The notes below the pieces were generated by a model. That model ran no database searches, was not told where the DNA came from, and saw nothing but the letters and a program-made list of their open reading frames with translations. A stretch of 7,114 nucleotides of DNA. Origin: an uncultured Oscillospiraceae bacterium. Lineage in GTDB: Bacteria; Bacillota_A; Clostridia; Oscillospirales; Oscillospiraceae. Positions within the stretch are counted from its first letter, which is position 1; every line of letters starts with the position of its first letter. The translations under genes were made by a program, and so were the position numbers. The stretch spans positions 1 through 7,114 of the forward strand of contig CALXGD010000161.1 of the NCBI GenBank assembly GCA_944387745.1. Reading direction: 5' to 3'. This document shows positions 1 to 5,492 of the stretch, piece after piece.

Positions 1-1
1 T

Positions 2-364
2 GCCGCCGACGACGTGGCCCAGGAGAGCCGCTCCTTCCGGGTGGACGCCAGCGAGGAGGGCGATCCCATGATGGCCCTGGCCCAGCAGTTTGCCGACCAG
101 GACTACGACGTGCTCCTGTACGATGAGTACTCCAACAAGAACCGCCGCGCCGACTATGTGGTGCAGATGGTGAAGGACTCCGGCGCCCAGGGTCTTGTGC
201 TGTTCATGCAGCAGTTCTGCGACCCCGAGGAGATGGAGTACCCCTATCTGAAGAAGGCACTGGACGACGCCGGCATCCCCCACATCAAGCTGGGCGTGGA
301 CCAGCAGATGCGGGACTTCGGCCAGGCCAGCACCGCCATTCAGGCCTTTGCCGACGTGCTGTAA
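2..364 (+). CDS. hgdB: 2-hydroxyacyl-CoA dehydratase subunit, C-terminal part (probably HgdB, beta subunit of 2-hydroxyglutaryl-CoA dehydratase)
   Basis: Only the last 120 codons are present. The frame is open to the left edge and ends in TAA at 362-364. The visible C-terminus matches the FldB/FldC-type dehydratase fold: an Arg/Asp-rich segment (NRRADYVVQMV), a buried strand, the FCDPEEMEYP motif whose Cys is expected to ligate the [4Fe-4S] cluster, and the closing GIPHIKLGVDQ and IQAFADVL stretches. This family removes water from (R)-2-hydroxyacyl-CoA by a ketyl-radical mechanism, after one-electron activation by an HgdC-type ATPase. I choose the beta subunit because the Cys sits in the FCDPEE context and because hgdB is usually last in an hgdCAB cluster. 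The decarboxylase genes downstream make 2-hydroxyglutaryl-CoA the likely substrate. Other dehydratases (lactoyl-, phenyllactyl- or hydroxyisocaproyl-CoA) share this fold, so substrate and exact subunit are inferred. The family is certain. Confidence 0.8.
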   Translation, partial: AADDVAQESRSFRVDASEEGDPMMALAQQFADQDYDVLLYDEYSNKNRRADYVVQMVKDSGAQGLVLFMQQFCDPEEMEYPYLKKALDDAGIPHIKLGVDQQMRDFGQASTAIQAFADVL

Positions 365-366
365 TT

Positions 367-392
367 TTGGAAAAGAAGGTCAGGTTTTCCAA
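367..392 (+). repeat. Perfect inverted repeat just after hgdB: weak terminator or operator
   Basis: TTGGAAAA (367-374) and TTTTCCAA (385-392) are perfect 8-bp arms around a 10-nt loop. The repeat starts 3 nt after the hgdB stop and ends 8 nt before the -35 box at 401. The stem is A/T-rich and no clean T-run follows (TCTGCTTCTT), so it would be a poor Rho-independent terminator. Its place next to a promoter also suits a regulator-binding site. I cannot decide between the two. Confidence 0.4.
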
Positions 393-400
393 TCTGCTTC

Positions 401-430
401 TTGACAGATGAACTGCAGAAATGCTACAAT
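401..430 (+). promoter_or_regulatory. Sigma-A promoter of the gcd (decarboxylase) genes
   Basis: A perfect -35 TTGACA (401-406) and a -10 TACAAT (425-430) are separated by 18 nt, with a TG dinucleotide one base before the -10 (TGCTACAAT), i.e. an extended -10. The predicted start is near 437. The gcd genes can therefore be transcribed separately from the dehydratase gene upstream, with a leader of about 117 nt before the first ATG. Confidence 0.8.
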
Positions 431-443
431 AAGCCAAATATGG

Positions 444-524
444 CCCTCCGCATGAATGAAATCCTTCATGCGGAGGGACCAGGCAGGGTCCGCCCAGCTC
501 GTACCGCAGGGGGCGGAGTGCCTG
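444..524 (+). promoter_or_regulatory. Structured 5' leader of the gcd transcript (two stem-loops)
   Basis: Stem 1 is perfect: CCCTCCGCATGAA (444-456) pairs with TTCATGCGGAGGG (465-477), 13 bp around an 8-nt loop, starting about 7 nt after the predicted transcription start. Stem 2 pairs 480-485 with 519-524 and 489-495 with 511-517 (TCCGCCC/GGGCGGA), with a small internal loop between. A competing short stem GGACC (476-480) with GGTCC (487-491) would disrupt both. No T-run follows either hairpin, so neither is an ordinary terminator. The Shine-Dalgarno AGGGGA (541-546) lies outside both stems. I do not recognise a known riboswitch class. Likely roles are mRNA 5'-end stabilisation or control of the downstream genes. 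Confidence 0.6.
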
Positions 525-553
525 CGTCAACATTCTGAAAAGGGGAAATAGCT

Positions 554-988
554 ATGAACTACAATGTCACTGTTAATGGCAAGGTTTACAGCGTCACCGT
601 GGAAAAGACAGGGGCCGCTGCACCTGCTCCCGCTGCTGCGCCTGTGATGGCCGCGCCTGTCGCTCCGGCTCCTGCCGCTGCACCTGCCCCGGCCCCCGCT
701 CCCGCACCCGCTCCCGCTGCTGCACCTGCTCCCGCCCCGGCCCCCGCTGCCGCTCCTGTCACAGTGGCCGCCGGTGAGACCCCGGTGAACAGCCCCATGC
801 CCGGTTCCATCTTTAAGATCGAGTGCTCTGTGGGTCAGAGCGTGAACGCCGGCGACGTGCTGGTGGTGCTGGAGGCCATGAAGATGGAGATCGAGGTCTC
901 CGCTCCTGTGGCCGGCACCGTGAAGGCCATCGCTGTCACCAACGGCCAGACGGTGAATACCGACGACTTGCTGGTTACCCTGGGTTAA
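554..988 (+). CDS. gcdC: Biotin carrier (gamma) subunit of Na+-translocating decarboxylase, probably glutaconyl-CoA decarboxylase
   Basis: This 144-residue protein carries the carboxyl group between the carboxyltransferase and the membrane Na+ pump. It has three parts. The N-terminal segment of about 18 residues (MNYNVTVNGKVYSVTVEK) is typical of decarboxylase biotin carriers. An Ala/Pro linker at residues 21-69 acts as a flexible arm. The biotinyl domain at about 75-144 has the EAMKM motif (107-111), with Lys110 as the biotinylation site. The start at 554 is supported by AGGGGA at 541-546, 7 nt upstream. It is the first gene after the leader and lies 17 nt from the next gene. A methylmalonyl-CoA or oxaloacetate decarboxylase carrier would look similar; the neighbouring hydroxyacyl-CoA dehydratase favours glutaconyl-CoA. 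The biotinyl domain is almost identical to that of the next gene, differing at 4 of 79 aligned residues. Confidence 0.88.
   Translation: MNYNVTVNGKVYSVTVEKTGAAAPAPAAAPVMAAPVAPAPAAAPAPAPAPAPAPAAAPAPAPAPAAAPVTVAAGETPVNSPMPGSIFKIECSVGQSVNAGDVLVVLEAMKMEIEVSAPVAGTVKAIAVTNGQTVNTDDLLVTLG
731..774 (+). repeat. Exact 44-nt direct repeat, copy 1 (linker/biotinyl junction)
   Basis: These 44 bases are identical to 1426-1469, and the base on each side differs. Both copies are in the same reading phase and encode the end of the Ala-Pro linker plus the start of the biotinyl domain. The offset of 695 nt also applies to a second exact tract around the biotinylation site (866-894 and 1561-1589, 29 nt). Confidence 0.9.
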
Positions 989-1005
989 TTTAGGGGGTAG
1001 CAAGT

Positions 1006-1683
1006 ATGCCAAGTGTTGGAAAAGCAATTCTGGATCCCTTTAGTCCATTGACGATTCCAGAGGCCCTGATGGTGGCTGTCTGCGGCATGGTGGTCGTATT
1101 CCTGATGCTGGTCATCCTGTCTCTGGTCATTATGATTATCTCCCGTATCGTCAATGGAGTCAGCGGCTCCGGCTCCGCCGCAGCCGCCCCCGCTGCTAAA
1201 TCTGCGGCGGCTCCTGCTCCCGCGCCGGCTCCCGCCGCGCCTCAGGTGGATGAGGGTGAGCTGGTGGCCGTGATGATGGCTGCCATTGCGGAGGAGTCTG
1301 GCATGTCCCCCAACTCCTTCCGGATCACCAATGTGAGCGCCGCTCCCGCGGCCCCTGTGGCCGCCCCCGTGGCCGCTCCGGCTCCGGCTCCGGCTCCCGC
1401 GCCTGCCCCCGCCCCCGCCGCTGAGCCCGCCCCGGCCCCCGCTGCCGCTCCTGTCACAGTGGCCGCCGGCGAGACGGCGGTGAACAGCCCCATGCCTGGC
1501 TCTATTTTCAAGATTGAGTGCTCTGTGGGTCAGAGTGTCAAGGCCGGCGACGTGCTGATCGTGCTGGAGGCCATGAAGATGGAGATCGAAGTTTCTGCTC
1601 CCACGGCCGGCACCGTAAAGGCGATTGCCGTGACCAACGGACAGACTGTAAACACCGACGACCTGCTGGTCACGCTGGGCTGA
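1006..1683 (+). CDS. Fusion of decarboxylase delta subunit (OadG/GcdD type) with a C-terminal biotin carrier domain
   Basis: This 225-residue protein joins two usually separate parts. Residues 1-110 are like the delta/gamma (OadG) subunit: a single membrane helix at about 19-47, a first Ala-Pro segment (about 58-79), then the conserved cytoplasmic stretch 82-110 (DEGELVAVMMAAIAEES). OadG-type subunits anchor and assemble the complex on the beta subunit. A second Ala-Pro linker (about 112-148) leads to a full biotinyl domain with EAMKM at 188-192 and Lys191 as the biotinylation site. ATG at 1006 follows TAGGGGGT (991-998), and the gene ends 17 nt before gcdB. The frame is unbroken across the junction, so this reads as a true fusion. 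The fusion would tether a biotin arm permanently to the membrane, while the upstream gene supplies a second carrier. Clostridium symbiosum and Fusobacterium decarboxylases are known to have two carriers (GcdC1/GcdC2). Whether they share this exact layout I cannot confirm here. Confidence 0.85.
   Translation: MPSVGKAILDPFSPLTIPEALMVAVCGMVVVFLMLVILSLVIMIISRIVNGVSGSGSAAAAPAAKSAAAPAPAPAPAAPQVDEGELVAVMMAAIAEESGMSPNSFRITNVSAAPAAPVAAPVAAPAPAPAPAPAPAPAAEPAPAPAAAPVTVAAGETAVNSPMPGSIFKIECSVGQSVKAGDVLIVLEAMKMEIEVSAPTAGTVKAIAVTNGQTVNTDDLLVTLG
1426..1469 (+). repeat. Exact 44-nt direct repeat, copy 2
   Basis: This is identical to 731-774. It lies at the same structural junction of the second biotin carrier, at residue 141 onward of the fusion protein. 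It indicates that the two carrier domains are duplicates that still exchange, or have recently exchanged, sequence. Confidence 0.9.
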
Positions 1684-1700
1684 GAGGAGGGTGACAGAGT

Positions 1701-2864
1701 ATGACTTTCTTTACTACCGTAATGACAAAAATTATGGAGGGGTCTGGCTTTGCCGCCATCCCCACCGACTGGCGCCAGCTGGTGATGATTATTGTGGCCT
1801 GTGTGCTGCTGTACCTGGGCATCGGCAAGGGCTTTGAGCCCCTGCTGCTGGTCCCCATCGCCTTTGGCATGCTGCTGGCCAACCTGCCCCTCACGGGTCT
1901 GTTCAACGAGCCAGTGTATGACGCGGTGAGTCACACCGGCAGCGTAGGCTTTATGTGGGTGGTCTATCAGGGCTTTCAGTACGCCATCTACCCGTCCATC
2001 ATCTTTATGGGCATCGGAGCTATGACAGACTTCGGTCCCCTGCTGGCCAACCCCATGTCCCTGCTGCTGGGCGCTGCCGCACAGCTGGGTATCTTCACCG
2101 CCTTCCTGCTGGCCCTACTACTGGGCTTTAAGCCCTGTGAGGCCGCAGCTATCGGCGTTATCGGTGGCGCGGACGGCCCTACGGCGATTCTCACCGCCTC
2201 CAAGCTGGCCGCTGAGCTGCTGCCGGCCATCGCCATCGCGGCCTACTCGTATATGGCCCTAATTCCCCTGATCCAGCCCCCCATTATGAAGCTGCTCACC
2301 ACCAAGGAGATGCGCAAGGTCAAGATGAGCCAGCTGCGCAATGTCTCCAAGACGGAGAAAATTATCTTCCCCGTGGTGGTCACCATCTTTGTGATCCTGC
2401 TGGTGCCCGACACCGCCCCCCTGATCGGTATGCTCATGCTGGGCAACCTGTTCCGGGAGTGTGGCGTGTGCGACCGCCTGTCCGACACCGCTCAGAACGC
2501 GCTGATGAACATCGTCACCATCGCCCTGGGCCTCTCCGTGGGCTTCAAGGCCACTTACAACACGTTCCTGACTGGTGACACCCTGAAGATCATCTTCCTG
2601 GGCCTGTTCGCCTTCTGCCTGTCCACCGCCGGCGGCGTGATCTTCGGCGATGTGATGTATATCCTCACCAAGGGCAAGGTGAACCCGCTGATCGGCTCCG
2701 CCGGTGTGTCTGCCGTGCCTATGGCCGCCCGTGTGTCCCAGGTTGTGGGCCAGAAGGAGAACCCTGCCAACTTCCTGCTGATGCACGCCATGGGTCCCAA
2801 TGTGGCCGGCGTGATCGGCTCCGCAGTGGCCGCAGGCTTTATGATCAAGGTCTTTGGCGGCTGA
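1701..2864 (+). CDS. gcdB: Na+-translocating decarboxylase beta subunit (GcdB/OadB family)
   Basis: This 387-residue polytopic membrane protein is full length for the family. It decarboxylates carboxybiotin on the carrier and uses the energy to export Na+. Hydrophobic helices run through most of the protein, for example about 25-41, 46-66, 98-106, 121-142, 173-192, 221-236 and 296-316. The family signature GVIGGADGPTAI is at 152-163, with Asp158. The C-terminal block NPLIGSAGVSAVPMAARVSQ (328-347) contains Asn328, Gly332, Ser337 and Arg344. From memory of the Klebsiella OadB literature, the spacing of these five residues matches Asp203, Asn373, Gly377, Ser382 and Arg389, which were implicated in Na+ transport, so the pump looks functional. 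The start is set by AGGAGG at 1685-1690, 10 nt before ATG. It is the last gene of the unit and ends 17 nt before a strong terminator. Substrate specificity belongs to the missing alpha subunit, so the name gcdB rests on context. Confidence 0.9.
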   Translation: MTFFTTVMTKIMEGSGFAAIPTDWRQLVMIIVACVLLYLGIGKGFEPLLLVPIAFGMLLANLPLTGLFNEPVYDAVSHTGSVGFMWVVYQGFQYAIYPSIIFMGIGAMTDFGPLLANPMSLLLGAAAQLGIFTAFLLALLLGFKPCEAAAIGVIGGADGPTAILTASKLAAELLPAIAIAAYSYMALIPLIQPPIMKLLTTKEMRKVKMSQLRNVSKTEKIIFPVVVTIFVILLVPDTAPLIGMLMLGNLFRECGVCDRLSDTAQNALMNIVTIALGLSVGFKATYNTFLTGDTLKIIFLGLFAFCLSTAGGVIFGDVMYILTKGKVNPLIGSAGVSAVPMAARVSQVVGQKENPANFLLMHAMGPNVAGVIGSAVAAGFMIKVFGG

Positions 2865-2881
2865 TTGGAAATTCAATCAAA

Positions 2882-2919
2882 AATCCCCTGTCTCCCATGG
2901 GAGACAGGGGATTCTTTTT
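2882..2919 (+). terminator. Bidirectional Rho-independent terminator between gcdB (+) and rimM (-)
   Basis: A perfect palindrome spans 2882-2913 (AATCCCCTGTCTCC and its complement, with a central CATG), giving a stem of about 14 bp. It is followed on the + strand by TTTTT at 2915-2919. On the - strand the same stem is followed by a T5 run (the As at 2879-2883, partly in the stem). It lies 17 nt after gcdB and ends the convergent rimM operon too. Confidence 0.93.
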
Positions 2920-2974
2920 GTCTGCTGGGCCATCGGCCAGCGGAGGGTTTGAGTAGAGTAGCAGGGCAGCTGCC

Positions 2975-3472
2975 TCAAAGTCCCTCCATCAGGCGGACCA
3001 GCATATAGTCCTCGTCCACATTGACCTGAACGATGAATTGATCCACTGCGGGGATCATCCACTCCCGCTCCCCGCCCTTGACCACATACACGTTGTTGGC
3101 AGGGAGTGTGAGCACGTCGGCGATTTTACCCAGCACTTGGCCGGTCTCAACGTCACGCACCTCCATGCCCATGAGATCGGCCAGAAAGAAGCTGCCCTGG
3201 GGAAGGTGGGCATCCTTCCGGTCGATGTAGAGGATCGCGTTGCGCATGGCCAGGGCGCTGTTCACATCAGTGACGCCGTGGAGCTTTAAAATCACCATAT
3301 TTTTGTGTACTCTGGCCCGCTCCACTTGAATGGGCCAGTGAGTCTCGTCCACATAGAGGGTCTTGAACTGGCACAGGAAGTCAGGGGAGTCCGCCCAGGG
3401 CTGTACCCGCACCTCTCCCATGATGCCGTGAACATTTGTGATTTTTCCAACTTCCAGGTATTGCTGTTTCAT
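2975..3472 (-). CDS. rimM: 16S rRNA processing / ribosome maturation protein RimM
   Basis: This 165-residue protein has the usual length and two-domain layout. The N-terminal RimM barrel starts with GKITNVHGIMGEVRV (9-23). The C-terminal PRC-type barrel has DLMGMEV (99-105), PANNVYVV (124-131) and MIPAVDQFI (139-147). RimM binds S19 and the 16S 3' head domain during assembly of the 30S subunit. The start codon follows AAAGGAGG, 8 nt away, a near-perfect ribosome binding site. A terminator lies just upstream, between it and khpA, with no recognisable promoter in the remaining 30 nt or so, so expression probably depends on read-through. In many Firmicutes trmD and rplS follow rimM. Here the gene is last, and the convergent gcd terminator comes next. 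Confidence 0.96.
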   Translation of the reverse strand: MKQQYLEVGKITNVHGIMGEVRVQPWADSPDFLCQFKTLYVDETHWPIQVERARVHKNMVILKLHGVTDVNSALAMRNAILYIDRKDAHLPQGSFFLADLMGMEVRDVETGQVLGKIADVLTLPANNVYVVKGGEREWMIPAVDQFIVQVNVDEDYMLVRLMEGL

Positions 3473-3497
3473 GGAGAAAACCTCCTTTGGGACCTAC

Positions 3498-3534
3498 AAA
3501 AAATCTCCTGCGGCGCGCGGGCGCGGGCAGGAGA
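3498..3534 (-). terminator. Intra-operon Rho-independent terminator between khpA and rimM
   Basis: On the - strand, TCTCCTGC pairs with GCAGGAGA (3527-3534 with 3504-3511, 8 bp). The GC-rich loop can pair four further bases (GCGC/GCGC). A run of six Ts follows (As at 3498-3503 on the + strand). It starts 16 nt after the khpA stop and ends about 25 nt before the rimM start. It should reduce rimM relative to ffh-rpsP-khpA. Confidence 0.85.
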
Positions 3535-3550
3535 CTCTTGTTAGAAGGGG

Positions 3551-3781
3551 TCAATCGACGATCTCCACTGAGATACGCCTGCCGGACCGCTGGGCCACAG
3601 AGCGGATCAGAGTGCGGATCTCTTTGGCGATGCGGCCCTGGCGGCCGATCACCTTGCCGGTGTCCTCCGGGGCGACGCGCAGCTCCAGAATGGTCTCGCC
3701 GTCGGCCTGGATCTCTGTGACGGAGACCTGCTCCGGACGATCCACCAGATTCTGAGCCACATAGGTCAGAAGCTCTTTCAT
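3551..3781 (-). CDS. khpA: KH-domain RNA-binding protein KhpA (YlqC family)
   Basis: This 76-residue single-domain protein has the KH signature GKVIGRQGR at 42-50, containing the GxxG loop (GRQG) that grips single-stranded RNA, followed by the amphipathic helix IAKEIRTLIRSVA. The family is almost always encoded between rpsP and rimM. In streptococci KhpA pairs with KhpB/EloR and affects cell elongation and division; the role in Clostridia is less clear. The start follows GGAGGT with 9 nt spacing, and the gap to rpsP is 19 nt, so the two are co-transcribed. A strong terminator follows the stop codon. Confidence 0.94.
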   Translation of the reverse strand: MKELLTYVAQNLVDRPEQVSVTEIQADGETILELRVAPEDTGKVIGRQGRIAKEIRTLIRSVAQRSGRRISVEIVD

Positions 3782-3800
3782 TGTGCACAGACCTCCAGCC

Positions 3801-4040
3801 TTAGAGTGCGCCGGCTTTTTTCAGCAGATCACGGACAGTATCCGTGGGCTGAGCGCCGGTCTTGATCCAGGCCTGGGCCCGGTCCACGTCCACCTTCAGC
3901 TCAGCGGGGTTGACCACAGGGTTATAGGTGCCGATTTCCTCAATGAAACGGCCGTCCCGGGGATAGCGGGAGTCAGCCACAACGATGCGGTAAAAGGGGG
4001 CCTTCTTCGCACCCATGCGGCGCAGTCTGATTTTGACCAT
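3801..4040 (-). CDS. rpsP: 30S ribosomal protein S16
   Basis: This 79-residue protein has the typical S16 N-terminus ([20 protein letters not shown]) and the conserved [20 protein letters not shown] block at about 22-41, with no gap or truncation. S16 is needed for early 30S assembly. The start follows a full GGAGGTGA ribosome binding site with about 6 nt spacing. The gene lies between ffh (63-nt gap containing a hairpin) and khpA, the standard Firmicutes order. Confidence 0.97.
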   Translation of the reverse strand: MVKIRLRRMGAKKAPFYRIVVADSRYPRDGRFIEEIGTYNPVVNPAELKVDVDRAQAWIKTGAQPTDTVRDLLKKAGAL

Positions 4041-4077
4041 TTATATTCACCTCCAAATGAATTTATCTTTTATATGG

Positions 4078-4096
4078 AAAGCGCCCTCGGCGCTTT
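4078..4096 (-). repeat. Intergenic hairpin between ffh and rpsP
   Basis: AAAGCGCC (4078-4085) and GGCGCTTT (4089-4096) form a perfect 8-bp stem with a 3-nt loop, just after the ffh stop and 37 nt before the rpsP start. On the transcribed strand the stem is followed by CCATATAAAAG, not a T-run, so strong termination is unlikely. Protection of the ffh mRNA end, RNA processing, or partial attenuation before rpsP are possible. Confidence 0.5.
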
Positions 4097-4103
4097 ACCG
4101 ACC

Positions 4104-5489
4104 TTAAAAGGGGAAGCCTCCCGGCATCCCGCCGCCCATTCCGGGCATCATACCGCCCTTCTTCCCCATCCGCTTCCGCAGATTCCGCGGCAGCTTACCG
4201 CCGGAGAACTGCTTGGTCAGGGATTGGAGCAGCTCAAACTGCTTCAGAAGGCGGTTTACATCCACCACCTGGGTGCCGGAGCCGGCGGCAATGCGCTTTT
4301 TCCGGCTGGAGTTGAGCACCGAGGGGTTCTCCCGCTCATAGGGGGTCATGGACTGGATGATGGCAGACATCTGCTTGAACATGCCGTTGTCCAGATTGGC
4401 ACCCTCCAGATCGGAGGCCTTTACCCCGGGGAGCATCCCAGCCAGCTCTGTGAGAGAGCCCATATTCTGCAGCTGGGACATCTGCTCATAGAAGTCGGTG
4501 AGGGTGAACTTGTTCTTCCGCAGCTTCTCCTGGAGCTCCATGGCCTTCTTCTGGTCGAAGTTCTGCTCCGCCTTCTCAATGAGAGAGAGCACGTCGCCCA
4601 TACCCAGGATGCGGCTGGCCATACGGTCGGGGTGGAACACCTCGATCTGGTCCAACTTTTCCCCCACGCCCACAAACTTGATGGGTTTGCCAGTGACGGC
4701 CTTGATAGACAATGCCGCGCCGCCTCGGGCGTCGCCGTCCAGCTTGGTGAGCACCACTCCGTCGATGTCCAGGGCGTCGTCGAAGGCTTTTGCCGCGTTC
4801 ACCGCGTCCTGGCCGATCATGGCGTCCACCACCAGCAGGATCTCTGTGGGCTCCACTGCTGCCTTGATGCGCCGCAGTTCGTCCATCAGCTCCTCGTCCA
4901 CATGGAGACGGCCGGCGGTGTCCAGAAACACCAGGTCATTGCCATGCTCCTTGGCATGGGAGATAGCGGCCTTGGCAATGTCCACCGGGTCGGCCTGGCC
5001 CATCTGGAACACAGGGATGTCTAGCTGTGCTCCCACCACCTCCAGCTGCTTTATAGCGGCGGGGCGGTAGATATCACAGGCGGCCAGCAGGGGGCGCTTG
5101 CCCTCCTTCCGCTTCATTAGGCCGGCCAGCTTAGCGCAGTTGGTGGTCTTGCCGGCCCCCTGGAGGCCCACCATCATCACCACTGTAGGTGGCTTCGGGG
5201 CAATGGTCAGCTTGGCGGCGGCGCCGCCCATGAGATCGGTGAGCTCCTGATTGACGATTTTAATGATCTGCTGGGCGGGGGAGAGGGCCTCCAGTACATC
5301 GGCCCCCACCGCCTTCTCCGTGACCTGAGCAATGAACTGCTTGACCACCTTATAGCTGACGTCGGCGGAGAGGAGAGCCAGGCGGATCTCCCGCATGGCC
5401 TCCTTTACGTCAGCCTCGGACAGACGGCCCTTTCCCCGCAGCTTTTTAAAGGCGGCGGAGAGCTTTTCGGTCAGTCCCTCAAATGCCAT
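4104..5489 (-). CDS. ffh: Signal recognition particle protein Ffh (SRP54 GTPase)
   Basis: This 461-residue protein is full length. It binds 4.5S/6S RNA and signal peptides of nascent membrane proteins and delivers ribosomes to FtsY. The N domain (about 1-90) is a helical bundle. The G domain (about 91-295) has the P-loop GLQGAGKTT (108-116), DTAGR (190-194), TKLDGDARGG (248-257) and GVGEKLD (274-280). The M domain (about 300-461) contains the RNA-binding SRKKRIAAGSGTQ (395-407) and a Met/Gly-rich tail (MGKKGGMMPGMGGGMPGG). The start follows AAGGAG. Only 3 nt separate it from the ylxM stop, which indicates translational coupling. No key residue is missing. Confidence 0.98.
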   Translation of the reverse strand: MAFEGLTEKLSAAFKKLRGKGRLSEADVKEAMREIRLALLSADVSYKVVKQFIAQVTEKAVGADVLEALSPAQQIIKIVNQELTDLMGGAAAKLTIAPKPPTVVMMVGLQGAGKTTNCAKLAGLMKRKEGKRPLLAACDIYRPAAIKQLEVVGAQLDIPVFQMGQADPVDIAKAAISHAKEHGNDLVFLDTAGRLHVDEELMDELRRIKAAVEPTEILLVVDAMIGQDAVNAAKAFDDALDIDGVVLTKLDGDARGGAALSIKAVTGKPIKFVGVGEKLDQIEVFHPDRMASRILGMGDVLSLIEKAEQNFDQKKAMELQEKLRKNKFTLTDFYEQMSQLQNMGSLTELAGMLPGVKASDLEGANLDNGMFKQMSAIIQSMTPYERENPSVLNSSRKKRIAAGSGTQVVDVNRLLKQFELLQSLTKQFSGGKLPRNLRKRMGKKGGMMPGMGGGMPGGFPF

Positions 5490-5492
5490 GAG

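Noticed and set aside
363..377. Possible CodY box (AATTTTGGAAAA-like) after hgdB
   Set aside because: By hand only about 9 of 15 consensus positions match, too few to claim.
444..477. 13-bp hairpin as a terminator of the dehydratase operon
   Set aside because: No T-run follows on the + strand, and it lies downstream of a near-consensus promoter, so it is better read as a leader element.
598..760. Repetitive Ala-Pro codon tract that looks like a tandem repeat or CRISPR-like array
   Set aside because: It is in frame and encodes the flexible linker of a biotin carrier; there are no regular spacers.
2259..2876. 205-codon - strand open frame antisense to gcdB
   Set aside because: It is a shadow of a certain membrane-protein gene; its His/Gln-rich composition is that of reverse-frame translation.
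2923..2944. Imperfect GCTGG/CCAGC hairpin downstream of rimM
   Set aside because: It has a bulge and no T-run, and the strong terminator next to it explains transcript ending.
3783..5024. 413-codon + strand open frame antisense to rpsP and ffh
   Set aside because: It overlaps two certain genes on the other strand, has no family-like motifs and is rich in His/Leu as expected from a GC-rich shadow frame.
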